NCBI GenBank assembly: GCA_022316685.1
Contig: JAKJHU010000023.1
Span: 2,715,192-2,779,191, forward strand
Reading direction: 5' to 3'
Source of the DNA: Progne subis subis
Lineage: Eukaryota > Chordata > Aves > Passeriformes > Hirundinidae
Length of the DNA: 64,000 bases
Shown: positions 37,651-50,352 of the stretch, in pieces
Position numbering within the stretch: the stretch's first letter is position 1
Layout: each line of letters begins with the position of its first letter
The notes under the pieces: model-generated
What the model was told of the DNA's origin: nothing
Database searches by the model: none
Seen by the model: only the letters and a program-made list of their open reading frames with translations
Position numbers and translations under genes: made by a program

Positions 37651-39082
37651 CACAGTCACACTCCTGAGATAGATGATCCTGCCAGTTTTTCTCTCATATG
37701 ATGGACATTGACAGTACAAGATCTGTACTCTTGGTTTCTCAGCTGCTGCTTTTTTCTCCTTTCCCCCCCCTGATTGTCATGATTGTTTTCTCTTGTACAA
37801 GACAAGTGCCAAATAATAAGACAGTGTAATGGCATGGGCAGCTGAGCTAGAAACACACTGATAGAGTGTATTTCCTTGGGGAAATGCCATGGAATGGTCA
37901 ACAAGGACATATATTTCAAAATCAAATGCAACCCCAGTTTCACCATGGATGTTTTTCTCTAAAATACTTGTAGGGTTGGAAAGTCAAGTTTTTTCATTCT
38001 CACTTCCCCCTGGTCAGTTCACCAGCTCTTGTACAGGTTTCTCAAACTGTAGTTTAGAAAAGTTACTTTGGGATTTGTACAGTGTCATGCCTGCCACTGC
38101 TGGCAACTGTAGAGGATAAAAATTACCCAGTCAAAAGCAATTACAGATCATCAGAGTGGAATCTGGCTTCTGCAGCCAGCGAGCAGTTACAGACATAGGA
38201 CTGTAGGCCAGCTTTGCTATTCCAGCAGTATGTAATCAAAGCACTTGTTTGTTCAGATGAATCTTACTGTACAGCGGAGTTACTGGCTGAATAGACTGTC
38301 TAAATAATGCCTTCCCCCTTAGGTTTGGTTGAGTAAGAGTTTTGGTGTTTTTTTCCTGAGACTGAGGGAAGACTATGGAGGTTGTGCAAAGACTATCCGG
38401 GTAGAAAAGACGAGACATAGCAGGGATTGCAGAGAGTGAGTTCTAATGATAGAAAGAGAAAGGAAAGGAAAAAATCTTCCTACAGAGGGGTTTTACCTTT
38501 TTTTAATAGATAAATTCAGATAAGCATAACAAAATTAATGTGACTAAATTATATTAATAGGCAAAGAGAATGAGTAAAACAGATGGACTAAGAACTTGTA
38601 TGGCCACGTATATAACAGAAACAAAGTTTCGTCTATATAATAGTAAAAATAAGGACTGACATTATTGATTCTGAATGAACAGAGAACAGCTAACCTACTA
38701 GGATGGAAAGGTTTCAGAGCTAAATGGCTCAACATCCACAATTTTATTCCATGGGGTTTTCATTAAATTAAGAAAGTGAGTGTGAACACAAAAGCTCCTA
38801 GTCAAATCTTTGTATTTTCTGTTTGTAAACTTCTGATTTTAAATTAGTCCTTTCTATATAAAGTTACACAAGACTCAGTGCACCTTTAAATTCATTTGTA
38901 TATGTCATTCAAATGTATAAATTCATTGCAGTAAATAGTATATTGAACAAACATGATTTCATTTGCTTTTTACAGATGATCTGATTATTTGTATTTGACA
39001 AGAATTGTCAAAAAGCTGACATAAATTTATTTCTGCCTTCAGATTTCCTTAGAAATCCTAGCCACCCTGATGTCTTCCTGCA
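37651..39082. other. Unique intronic sequence
   Basis: No exon or repeat family is recognised. The composition is ordinary intron. Confidence 0.5.
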
Positions 39083-39204
39083 GGTTGACCCTGGCTAAAT
39101 CCCAGGTGCCCTGCAAAGCTGCTCTGCCAGTCCCTAACTCAGCAGGGAAATTTCAGTGGGTATTGTAATGGCTCGTGGATCAGAATAAGGACAAGGAGAA
39201 ATCA
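39083..39204 (+). mobile_element. ERV LTR fragment A
   Basis: The block starting 'ggttgaccctggctaaatcc', followed by 'caggtgccctgcaaagctgc', 'actcagcagggaaa' and 'ggctcgtggatcagaataag' then 'gacaaggagaaatca', parallels the 5' region of an avian LTR recalled as 'gttgaccttgcctgggtgcc', 'cctcagcaggacagggaga' and 'gtcaagataaggacagggag'. It is diverged and truncated at both ends. Confidence 0.5.
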
Positions 39205-39300
39205 ACCACTCCATCTTCTGTGAGAAGCTGCCAGAAGCTTCCCCCATGTCTGACAGAGCCAACACCAGCCAGCTCCAGGAGGGCCCTGTGCCTGTCATAC
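39205..39300 (+). mobile_element. ERV LTR fragment B
   Basis: The block 'ttctgtgagaagctgccaga', 'agcttcccccatgtctgaca', 'gagccaacaccagccagctc' is close to the U3 of a different common passerine LTR, the type that opens TGTGTTGGTTT and may be the one seen near 16219. It abuts fragment A directly. Only about 90 bp are preserved. Confidence 0.55.
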
Positions 39301-42300
39301 GCTGATGCTGTTACCTTGGGTGGATTTCTTACCTTCTATAACCCCTGAGAATAAATTTCAATCTGAGAAGTATTCATGATTTTTTTAAATTAAAATATGT
39401 CATCTGCTCTTCCAGCATTTGGTGTCAGTTTTACTGAAGGAATCAAGTCCATCCTTGTTTCTTAAACTGTACTATTAAAGTGCTCTTTTGCTGCTTTTTA
39501 AAGGAATTTTCATAGAAATAATGAAGGGCATCACTCTTAAGTTTTATGAGTTATGAAACTGTTGGTTTTATTTTTTAGTCTTGTGGAGTCCTTTCTTGAG
39601 CATGTCCTTCACTAAGTCTTTCACAAACAGATTTTTTTTCAAGAGAATGCTGATTTGTTCCTTTATTTATCTAGCTTGAAGCCCACGTGTCAAACTGCCA
39701 CTGTGATAACAATAGCTTGTGAGTTAGACATTCAGAAAGGGTTTCTGACTTAGTAAATTAAAATTTTGTAACTGCCAATTAAACTGCCTGTCATTGGATT
39801 ATATGGTGCTGCTATATAGAATTCAGGTTTTGAGTCTGGCTTCAGTCTGTGTGGGAAATCTTGTCTTTGCTTCTCTCTTATCCATACTCCTCATTTCACA
39901 ATCTTGAATTGCACTCCCCTTGAGTGGCACTTCATCTCAGGATCTCCATCTTTCTTACTGTCTAAATTCTCCAAAATCTCTTCTATTCTTAGAGCTTCCC
40001 AATTCTCTGCTCTCAGAAACAGATGAGTAGTAAGGCAAGCCTAAACAGAAATAAATTATTTACTTGGGGAGGAGGGGAGTTATAAAACGCAGATAGCTGT
40101 GGAAATAAGCTGACAAATTTTAGGAGAGGTTTTATGGCATTCAATAATAAATAACAAAAGCATTTTTCATAATGTGATATATTTTCTGGAGGTGAAATGT
40201 TATTTCTGCTGGTTGAAGCTGTGCAGATGACAGATATACTTTAACAACTCTACCACTAAATGCACGAGTTTGTTCTATTAATTATTTAACTGATATGTAG
40301 AAAGGGTATGTTAAATAATTGCACCAATATTAAGTCTTTAAAATGGCAACAGTCAGTGCAGGCCAGTCACAGTTTTCCTGGAAATACAGAATATCTGAGC
40401 TTTAATTCCTGTGGGGTTGCACCTTGGAGTTTTGTTCCACTGGGAAGGAAGAGCCCTCCCTCTCTGTTCATGGGAGGACCTGAATCTGTGATGTGGATAG
40501 ATCAGGGGGTTGAACAAAACCATTTTCAAAGATTTTAGCTTCATCTGAGACCTTTACAGATTGACAGTGGTAAATAGGGTATTCAGCTTTTCAAAGAGGA
40601 GGCTAACAAAAACAGATTTAAGATGAAAACAGTGTGTGACATTACTGGAATTACTGGAACAAAATTTATGGTACTTACCAAGTGCAATATATGATAATGG
40701 GGTTTTCTGACACATGTGAAGTGATGGTTTTCTTGCACACATGCATGCACTGTGATCCTTCATGCCAGGATAGCTTTTAACCTTCACTGTGTACTATTTA
40801 CATCCTCAGTAAAGATGTGGCTTTGCATTATTTATTTATTCATTTGTTCATTATAAGCATCTTTTCTTTTCAAACAGAAGAAACTGGAAATCAGAGACTG
40901 TATCTTCCAGCTTAGAGTTTCTTAACATTTTGGTTTAGCAGTATGGGCTATATATAACTCGGGTTTTGCTTTTGTGTCAATTGAATTTACTCACAGATTA
41001 GAAAGCATAAATACATAGATTTTGGCCAGCTGCAGAATGAAGGCAGCTCCTCTCACAAGTCATATCACACTGTTATAGGAGTGTTGCCATTATCTTCAAT
41101 CAGCACAATATCAATCCTATCAGCTATTGCTCCCATTTGAACAGTTATTTGCCTAAAGTAATTTTATTATCTTTCAGTGTGCTATATGCATGTCTTCCCC
41201 AGGGAGGAAGAGAGGGTTTTGTGCAAAATCAGGAGCTGTAGCAGTATTCAGAGAAGTGCCAGATAACAGGGAGCATCAAGCACTGATTGTGTGGTTGTTC
41301 CCAAGCTTGAGCAGCTGCTGGGGTATGGAACATTCTGCAGAAGTCATTGAGACTGAGAGGCTGTCTTCAAAAGGTTCATTGGACAAGAACAATACATAAA
41401 AGTTTGCTTAATCGATCCAGCCAGTAATTTCATTAAATGAAGTTTTTCTTTTCATGTCGTGTCAGCGCTTGATTGACAAAGTCCTTTCAGTCATCTTGAA
41501 ACAGAGCATTATACTCTTGAGATTTCCAGATGCAAGAATATGGATGAAACAAGCAAATAATGTGAATAGATCGCATTGTAATAAAACTGCACCGATTGAC
41601 ATCATCCTACTTGTTTCACCCTGCACAGCTAAAAAGGAAACCAAAGATGTGATGTATTTGGGGTAGTTTTAGGACTAAGGATTATTTAGAGTGAACAGAC
41701 TTATCACCATTGGTGTAAGTCTCAAAGAAGAACAGAAGGAGAGAGCAGAAAATGTTAAAGAGAGAGGATCAATACAATGGCTGCTGCATGCAGAATCCTT
41801 TTTGTACATTATCACTCTAGATGTACCCCTGTAAAGAACATTTCTGTATTACCTTCCACCTTCTCCTGAGCTTTCCGTATCCCTCTTCCTCCATGCTTCA
41901 GTCTTCCCAAGAGTCCTCCTCGGCATGCAAACTCACTTAGGAAAACTAAGCTCTATAAAAGTCAAATTTATACATACCTTTACAGGGTTATTCTTACGTG
42001 TATGTCTTAGTATGAGCAGAATTGTCTCAGGAGGTGCATATTTCTCTTAATTTCTGATTGAGGAAAAGGCTTTTAGCTCTCTCACCTTACAACTCCTGAG
42101 TTAGGATGAATAAAATTCACACAGACTTCCCTGTATAAGTTTTTCCATGCATAGTCTAAGCAATTCTTCAGCTCTTATTTATAAACATTATTGGATAAAA
42201 TTGAGAGGTTTATTACATATTTATGAAAAAAAGTATTTTCATTGCATTTAGGGCAGCAACATGGGTTTGGAAGTGTGGATTGAAATTATAAAAGTGAATG

Positions 42301-44289
42301 AAGATGCTTAACAACAAATTAAGACAAGAATGGGAAACAGTGGGAAAGACAGGAGTGAACATCAAAGTCTCTTGAATACTGATGGGATGATGATCCCAGA
42401 GGAATCAGAGGGCAAATGAGTGAAGGGAGCTGAAGGAAGGTGGTGAAGGAAAACACTTTGAAATGGTAATCAGCTAAAAGTAGTGCTGAATAAAGACAAT
42501 ACTGACTGAAGCCTCTGTTTCTTTTAGAAGTAACCTGCATTAAATACAGGTCCACGCTATGAGAATTCTCACTTGCATTTATGAGCAACTATTCCCAAAA
42601 CTAATACTAGTAATGGCACTAGAAATTCACAGATCTGGGGGAAAGGAGCAATAAAACTAATATAATGAAAGATCAATGAAAGTGAGGGAATGTAACTAGA
42701 GCTATAAAAGAATAATCTTCACTGGTGATGCTCAACCAATACAGGATTATTGCATAGGCATTTGTTCTACGGCAGATATAAAACATTTCTTGCATGACAT
42801 TGTACTTACAGTTCCCCAGGTCACCAAAGAACCATTTCTCTTGGCACAAAACCAGTGTATATTACCTTACCTTTCAGAAGCAAATGGTGTTTTCAGTGCA
42901 GCATGAAATTTATTATTTTGTATTAGTACAATGAAAGAAAAAAGAACAAGAGAAACAGGGAAAAAGAAAATCAAAATAACCATAAAATCTTGTTAAGAGA
43001 GAGCATGGCTTTACCTTAGGGATGGACTATGAACCATTAATAAATAGTGTTTTCAAATTAAGTACAAAAAAGAAATTAATTTAAATATTTTGGAAATATT
43101 TTTAAAGATAATAGAAGTCAGTTCTAATTCAAAAGTATAAAAACTATAGTGATGAGAAATAACATATTTTTAGCAGAGAAGCAAAATAAAAAAGGTCACA
43201 GGAAAGCCCTTTTTTATGTCATTATAGTGTATGTTAAGGAGACATAACTGTGTTACACATAATGTTATTTTCTGTGCATGCCCTAAAAGTGAAGAGAAAA
43301 TGCCTAAAAAACCACATCTATCAAACAACCTTGTTCGGGTAGGAACAGTACATGGTTAGAGCCTAAAAGGACTCATGTTTTGGCAACAGCAGAATCATAA
43401 TTGACGGTTTAGCCTTTTCCTAGATTCTCGTTATTTAACACATGTAACTAGGAAAAAACATAGAAGACATTTTTTTTTCTTGTGAATAATGCTTATCACA
43501 ATTTATAATCCAGAACCTTCCAAATGCCCTGTGTTTTTAGCACAATTTAATAAGATTTAATAACACTGACAAAACAGAAATTTTGATATTCATAGTGCAA
43601 AAAGAGAGGACTCACTTCAGATTTGTCCCTGCTTCCTGATTCCCTTAGACTTCTGTTGCTCAGTTTTAATTGCAATTGTTCACTCAACCCTCTGCTGTGG
43701 GCCACCAACATTCCTGTTAATTCCTTCAGGCTCTCTGCAGCTGATCCATGTGTGTCTTGGTTGTGGGGCCTAGAGATGACCACAATGCACCACCTAAAGA
43801 TTATATGGATGTTGAGTAATCCTGAAGGATAAGTTTAAACATGAATCCTGAATGTTCCTTAAAAAAGATAAAAAATTATGTGGAAACATTTCAAAGTATA
43901 TCGTATGAAGGTAAGCAGGTGCCTTGACCTCAGAAGTCAGATTTGATCTTGGGAAGAATATATGCCATGCTGAGCTCCTCACTAGACAGTTTTACGTACC
44001 ACAGAACATATTCCCTCCCTAGCTGCAGGCACCCAGCTCCCGCTGACTTTGAAAATGTCAAACTGCATCAAAGTTAGATTCATTTTAAGATCAATAACCT
44101 CCCAGAGGTTCAGGGTAGCCTATACATTTTAGTTTCTCTTTTCCCCTGCTTACAATACAGAACTAAGAGTATATATAGTTTCAGCTTTCTGCTGAAGGCA
44201 GAGGAGAAATCGCTGGATCTATAGGTCTGCACAGTCAGAGCTCCAAGGAGTATATTTTATGGGAACATATGGGAGATACAGAACAGCTT
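39301..44289. other. Unique AT-rich intronic sequence
   Basis: This 5-kb stretch shows no exon, RNA gene or recognisable repeat family. Open frames are at most about 90 codons and have no family resemblance. Confidence 0.5.
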
Positions 44290-44595
44290 TAAACTAGGAA
44301 TGATATCTTGGAAAAAAAGCTCTTGAGAACTTGCATCTGGGGATTAAGGGGCAGACCAGTACAGGGTGTAGTGGGTGTCTGCTGTAGGCCACCTAACCTT
44401 ACTGCAGAACAAGGCAAGCAGAAATAGAATCCATGGGGGAGCAGCCTCATTATTTTCTGGAGAGACAACCTAGCAGGTGTAAGCAATGCAGTGAGCTCCT
44501 GGGACACTTCCCAACATAACTGATGGAGGAGCCGGTGCAGACAGATGCTCTGCTGGACCTCACACTCACAAACAAGGAGAGGCTCACTGGGGAGG

Positions 44596-45250
44596 TGTGG
44601 TGGTTTCAGGCAGATTTTGGGAGAAATCCTCCCAAGGGGCCCCCCTCTCCCCTCCCCCAACTGGTTCAGGAAAAAACTTCCTCAGAGAGAAGTGGAAAAA
44701 ACCTGTTTATTACACAGGCAAAGCACTCCTAGCACAATACCCGATGACAAGAGCTTCGTGCCGCTTACAAGGGATAACAAACTTAAAGAAAGTCTCTCTT
44801 CTTGAAGATTGTCAGTGTGCTCCACCACTCTCTCTCCGCTGACGTTGGAAAAAAAAAATGTGCAGGGCTGGTCTTGGTGGTCTTGGTGGGGTGGGTCCCC
44901 TGTGGAGGCCCCCCGGTGCTTCCCCAGGTCCTCAGTCCGGAGAGGTTGGAACAGTTCTGAGGAGAGGGCAAAAAAAAAAGAAAAAAAAGGAAAGAAAAAA
45001 AGAAAAAAAGAAGAAAGCAAAAAAAAAGCAAAAAGCTTCAGCTATTCTACAGCATCTAACACTATGCTAGCACTAAACTAAAACTAACTGCCCGAGAAAA
45101 ACAACAGAGCTTCTTCAGTCTCGCCGAGTTCCAGCTCCCCCGCTTCAAGGTCACTTGGATGAGCAGAGTTTTCCTGGGGAAAAACAAACCGCGCTTGCCC
45201 TCCCCCCTGCACCCAACAGACGATTGGGGATACACAGTCACCCCAGGACA
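44596..45250 (-). mobile_element. Solo ERV LTR inserted in CR1 (antisense)
   Basis: This is 655 bp of non-CR1 sequence inside the CR1. The plus-strand ends are TGTGGTGG and CCAGGACA. On the minus strand it begins TGTCCTGG, a classic avian LTR opening. The flanks GGAGG (44591-44595) and GGACG (45251-45255) fit a 5-bp target duplication with one substitution. A minus-strand AATAAA lies at 44706-44711, as expected near the 3' side of an antisense LTR. A purine tract (A/G runs) at 44971-45035 lies inside it. The 183-codon minus-strand open frame at 45062-45613 spans the LTR/CR1 junction and is an artefact. The 3' limit is less sure than the 5' limit. Confidence 0.7.
44971..45035. repeat. Purine-rich (AAAAAG)n tract
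   Basis: An almost uninterrupted A/G tract of about 65 bp lies inside the LTR. It produces the lysine-rich and phenylalanine-rich spurious open frames on the two strands. Confidence 0.9.
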
Positions 45251-45650
45251 GGACGTGAAAATCGAAGGCTGCAGTGACCATGAGACCACAACTTGGACTT
45301 CAGGAGAGCAAACCTTGTCCTCTTCAGGGATCCGCTTGGAAGAATTCCATGGGATAAACCCCTGGAAATAGAGAGGTCCAAGAAAGATCATTGATAAGGA
45401 AGGAGCACATTCTAAAAAGCTCAAAACTGGTCCATCCTGAACAGCAGGGAGTCCAGCAAGAGTGCCAAGGGTCCTGTGTGCACGAACAAGGAGCTCCTTG
45501 CAGAACTCAAATATATAAAAGGGACTACACAGAAAGAGGGAGCTGGGACAGGTAACCCGGGAGAAATATAGAGGCGTTGTCCCAGAGTATAGTGATGTGG
45601 TTAGGCAAGCCACAGCCCACTTGGACTGGAATCTGCTAGGGGGTGTCTAT

Positions 45651-46789
45651 GGGTATTTATTTATTTGAATTTGAAGCCAATTGTAAATTGAAAATCTTTT
45701 TGTTAGGCAGTAATGCTGCTTTCTGAGAAAAATAGTAGCTAAATATCAATGTTTGTAAAATTGGTTTATTGGCATACTATAAAAGGAACACAGCAAGGAA
45801 TCTGGCAGAAAAAAAAAATAGTTGGTATTAATTAAATTGCATACAAAAAGCAATATTAAAAAATAAATAATGTGGTTGGACAGTGAAGAAATGCTCACGA
45901 ATGAAGGGCAGCACAGCAGTTTCTGGTACTTTTGAAAGGCTGAGCCCGTGCTCAGCTCATACTGGTTTCATTAAATATTTTATATCCTACAAAAGTGCAT
46001 GAATAGGAATGAGGAACATGCAGTGATGTGAAAGGCCTTGCAGAACCACCACCAGCTTGTGTGATGGCTTCTATGGGAGCAGTGGGGATGTCAAATGAGA
46101 GGCCTCCCTGAGAGAATATCTTTGATCCCCAACAAAACAAATAACGTTTTCTAAGAGAATTGTTTCTTAAAGACGTTTGTTCTTAAGTTTTCACATGGTT
46201 TACCACTGTTTTATTCTCTCCAAAATTTGATGATTTTTGTTATTTAAACTTTTAAGACCTAACTTTCATTCCTTAGGCATAGAGATAGAGAAAGGCCAAA
46301 GTACACAGATTTATGATTATAAAACAAAAGCCTAAGAAAAGATAGCTGCTTATTCACAGTAGACATATTAATTCAAGGAGATAATTTTTTATTTAGTTTT
46401 CTAAGGCTCTATGCCCCAAGCTTTTCGATCTTATATTACATTTTATTCTTATTTCATCTGAAAATATAAAAAAAGCAGTCAAAGTACAATACATGTGTTC
46501 TACTATTTCTTATGTTTGGGGTGGGTATTTTTTGAAAGGGGAATTAAGTAATTCAGATTTCAACCTGCTGAAGTATCCAGTCCCACCACGTCCCAAAAAT
46601 TTGCATTTAGTATTTATAACAGCTGTAAATGCATGCATATAGCATTGTACTTACCTATTTTTTTTCTTTAGTGTGGAAAATGAGCACATTTTTACACTCT
46701 CAAAATGTTTCAGAACACTGAACTTTTCACCAGAAAACTAATAGTCCTTAGCCATTTTTTCAACTTTGTAAATGTCAAGACTTAAACCC
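45651..46789. other. Unique AT-rich intronic sequence
   Basis: No exon or repeat family is recognised between the CR1 copy and the GC-balanced patch that follows. Confidence 0.5.
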
Positions 46790-47200
46790 GAACTTCAGCG
46801 CCTGGGAACAATGGCTATCAATTGCCTTTCCCCCCCTGCTGCTCCTCATTAACAGCACAAAATGTGCTTATTTAAATCCATCCTTATCGCCTAATGTACA
46901 AGGAGCAGCGAGTGACCGAATTCAGCCGCTATTAGAAGTACTGCAGATCAGATCTTCCCGTTTATTGATTTGTGCAGAACATCCCCAGCGCCGCTTTGAC
47001 AGCTCTGAGTCAGTGAGAGCAAAGAAAGAAGCTTTTCAGCTCTTGGGAGGAGAATTGCTGGGCAACATTAAAGAGGGTCTCGGAGAAGCTGGTTTCCTTT
47101 GATATGCAGTCAAATTGGCTGTGCTCAGAGTCAAGGTCAGGAGGCTGTGGAAATGCTATGAATATGGTGGGGAAATTAAAGGAGTGTTATTTTAATAAGT
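46790..47200. promoter_or_regulatory. Candidate conserved non-coding element 1
   Basis: This roughly 400-bp patch has balanced composition, no stops-free coding frame and no repeat match, in an otherwise AT-rich intron. It contains many words typical of developmental enhancers: a homeobox-like 'cattaac', 'tatttaaatcc', 'tgctgagtcag'-like AP-1/MAF-like 'tgagtcagtg' (47007-47016), and an octamer-like 'tgatatgcag'. These motif resemblances are weak individually. The call is inference from composition and uniqueness, with no alignment. Confidence 0.3.
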
Positions 47201-47277
47201 ATTGTGTGTATGCATGCTGATTGATACAGAAAATTGCCCTTTTTGTGAGAACAGCTTTTGGTGAAGTGAATTTTGAC

Positions 47278-47310
47278 AAAAAAAAAAAAAAAAGGGAAAG
47301 AAAAGAAAAA
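47278..47310. repeat. Poly-A/A-rich tract
   Basis: A run of about 16 A is followed by 'gggaaagaaaagaaaaagg'. It could be the tail of a decayed retrotransposed sequence, but nothing recognisable precedes it. Confidence 0.85.
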
Positions 47311-47549
47311 GGAGATTGTGTGTCCTTTTGCTGCTGCACTAAATATAGCTGTTTAGATGAGAATCTTCTCTTCTTTCCCTTTTTTCTTGCCATTTTTTTC
47401 TCAGAATCCCAGCCATTCAACAGTTGCCTTAACTCTTTACATTTAGCACTTTTTTAAACTAGTGCTCTCATTTCTCCTGTTTCATGTTAATAAGTAGTAA
47501 AAACTGCTACTTGCACGCCTTCATGTAATTTTTTTAATAACTTCCTTGC

Positions 47550-47830
47550 CAAGTTCACCGAATGTGAATCCTCTGAGCGTGTTGAGCACAGAGAGGCACT
47601 CAAGCAGTCCCCTTGGCTCATGCAGCCACTCATGGCAGAGCAGTCCAGCTGCAATCAGAGCTCAGATAAGCACCTCGGGGAGATTTCGTCCACTGAACTC
47701 ATTCAGTTGAAAATCAAAGCTATGGGAAAGACTGTGGCAGGATTATACCACAGCTGGACCAAGGCTCTTCTGTCTCTGTAGTGTTGTTAGATCTGAGAGG
47801 ACGAGATTGATGGATTGACAGAGAGATCAT
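47550..47830. promoter_or_regulatory. Candidate conserved non-coding element 2
   Basis: This is a second balanced-composition, repeat-free patch close to the first. It includes E-box-like words (cagctg at 47648-47653 and 47752-47757) that could bind myogenic bHLH factors. The gene is muscle-expressed, so this is worth recording, but CAGCTG is common by chance. No coding frame is apparent. Confidence 0.25.
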
Positions 47831-50352
47831 TTTTATTGCTCTTTGCTGAGGTCACTCCTTGCTTGCAGGCACACCTTCAAGAATAAGATGGGTGTGCCTC
47901 CTTCCTCCAGCACATCTTGGAGTAATTCAGCAACTCCAGCACTCCTGGACAGCTGCTGTTGGGTACTTTTTGAGAGCATGGAAAATACTGAGAATTAAAC
48001 AGCTCATATTTCCTTCTTGATCTAGGCCTGCTTTGCAGCGTGGACATAAACACAAAAGAACACTTTATGTCATAAAAATATTCTCAGTCAAACTTCAAAA
48101 AATGAAAAAACAAGACAAACTCCCCACACACTATTTAGTAGTAGACCCAAGTTAAATCCAATCCTTACTCTGACTGCAATGGACCTGTTATAAAATGTTG
48201 CCAAGGTTGAACCCCACATTAGGTAAAGCACTTAGAAACTATTCCTAACAACTGTATAGCAGAGCTTTGCTTTTGTTATTGATGTAATTTGTTTTTCTGA
48301 ACCTGATTACAGATTCAGTTCACACGGCTGCATCCAAGTGATAGGAAAAAGAACTTGTTTCGTCAAGTGTTTTTGAAGTCTTTAAAGGATAAGGACTTAA
48401 GGACTTTAAATAATTTTTTTTTTTACTTGCCAATTTTTTTAGCAGAAGCTGTTTCTGTACCATGTCAATATCACTTAAAATCAGTATAGGATCTTTAATA
48501 TCACCATTTTTAGCCTTTAGTATATTTACTGCACTGCTGTGGTTCTTTCATTTGTTATGATTGAAAGAAGATAAACGTTATGCAAAACATTGGATTAAAT
48601 AAATAAAGGAAATCCATGTCTTTTCAAGCATGTATCCCCAGTGAAGAAAAGCAACGGTTCAAGTATCCCAATTACAGAAAATTCTGATATTTAAGTAAAA
48701 ACTAGATATAAAATATTGTGATGCATTTAAATCAAATTCTCTTATGATAAAGCAATAGCTGACTTTTTAGAAAGCTACTTATTTTATTTATTAGTAACAT
48801 TTCTTGTGGAGAAATACTGTGGAGTTTTACCTAAAAAGTACCCAAATGAAATTCACAGCCCCATCCCATGGAGATTGGAGCAGATGACCACTCTGGTCCC
48901 TTCCAGCTTTACCCATCCTGTGATCCTGAATGTTGCATTCTGGTAATAGTACCTTTAAAGTAGTATTTTTTTCATGGCTAAGCCAACACTATGGAAATCA
49001 GAAGAAAATTTTTTCCTTCATTAACAGTATGGGGTTTTTTCTTCCCCATAAAGCAAGGAAAATGCATGCTTGAATGCGCTTGAAAATTTTGCAGTTTCCT
49101 TCCCACATGGCTCCAGTTGTTCACAACATTTCATTCTAACTGCTCTTGGTTCAGAGCATAGCATACAAAAATACAAGAGATACTGTTTGTGCTCATTTTG
49201 GAGGAGCCTATTTCACTCGATTTTAAGGAAAAACAAGAACAAGAACAAAAAAAAAAAATTTGGGAATTACTTATGGCTTGTTTCTGAAAAGTAAGAAGCA
49301 CTTTTGCATGCCAGTGAGAATTTTTTCCAAGAATTATGTAACTTTTATGAAGACTTATATGGATAGAATCTCCTCCATATTGTTGGTGTATAAGTCACTC
49401 AGCCAACTCTAATTTTATTGGCTCAGAGACACATTCTTCTGTAAGTATAAGCAAGAATGGTTTTGGTGAGTATTTTTTGTACACCATTATCTGAATTATT
49501 GTGGGTTCAAATTCTGTTATTTTACCATTTACATATTAGTTTTGACAAAATTAATAGAAACTGACTGCAATAATCTTCCTTGCTGTACCACCAACAGCGG
49601 GTTCATCTTTTACTGCCTTTTACCTAAAAGGTAGTATTCCAATACATCAGCAAGTGGTATTTCCTGGCAGCCAAGTGGAATAATATTTTGTACTCTCAGG
49701 TGATATCTCCTGGAGAATACTCAAGATTTCTCAGTGTTGTCTTCTTTTCTGCCTAGACAAAATCTACCTCTAGAAAAAGGTATTTCCTGGCTCACATCCA
49801 AAGCTGTTCAGTTGCAAAGTTTACCCTGAAGTGTGTAAGGTATTTTATTTTGCTGTTGTACATATACAGCTAAAATTCTTCAGGTGAATAATTTTGTGCA
49901 GTTTAAAGGTCACTTGGGTATTTTGAAGATATTGGAATTCTCAGTTTTAGAACACTTACAGAAGTTGTATCGGCTGTGTGCTGGCAGTGGTCATGTGTAC
50001 TAAAAGGTTCCCATGCTCTTTTCTGACCATTATTTGGCTGTTTGAATTTTCCTATATGAAACACTGCTCCCCACTGCGTTTGCAAAGTTCTCATTCTCTT
50101 TTGGGATTCTTCATGCCAGCAAGTACTTTTTCCATCCTGGTTGACTTAATGAAAAGTATATACTACTATAAAGGAAGAGCCATATATTTCTTTATTAACC
50201 AGTATTTCCTAATGACAAAATAAGTATGTTATGAGGTAATTTTAAGACAATTCTAAAGAGCATATACATTTTCATTACATTTTTTCCAGTGGTTTTTATT
50301 TGCATGTGTTTAGGTATGTTTAAGATTATCTTTTTAGTCTTCATTGAAAGGT
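47831..50352. other. Unique intronic sequence
   Basis: This is AT-rich intron. A possible short CR1-tail scrap lies at 48870-48930 (gagattggagcagatgacc, then ggtcccttccagcttt, then atcctgtgatcctga). Nothing else is recognised. Confidence 0.5.
48870..48930 (+). mobile_element. CR1 tail scrap
   Basis: About 60 bp resemble the last segment of CR1 in order: 'ggagcagatgaccactctgg' (like actagatgatctccaga), 'tcccttccagctttacccat' (like tcccttccaaccctaaccat) and 'cctgtgatcctga' (like tctgtgattctg). It is short and diverged. Confidence 0.55.

Larger units (their letters stand above)
44290..45650 (+). mobile_element. CR1 LINE (endonuclease-to-linker part), split by an LTR
   Basis: This is CR1 pol sequence upstream of the RT core. 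Blocks are 'tagtgggtgtctgctgtagg' then 'ccacc' (the VGVCYRPP motif of the endonuclease), 'gagagacaacctagcaggtg' then 'taagcaatgca', 'acctcacactcacaaacaag' then 'gagaggctcactgggg' (the LDLTLTNKERL motif), and then a break. It resumes with 'ggctgcagtgaccatgagac' (GCSDHE), 'cttggacttcaggagagcaa', 'tgaacagcagggagtccagc', 'gcacgaacaaggagctcctt' and 'ctggaatctgctaggggg'. The interruption at 44596-45250 is an LTR. The frame is broken. A member of this size retains the 5' half of the CR1 ORF2, which is unusual because most copies are 5'-truncated. The 3' half is absent here. Confidence 0.85.

Noticed and set aside
45062..45613. 183-codon minus-strand open frame, the longest in the window
   Set aside because: It crosses the junction between an antisense LTR and CR1 sequence in the wrong orientation for the CR1 frame, and shows no protein family resemblance.
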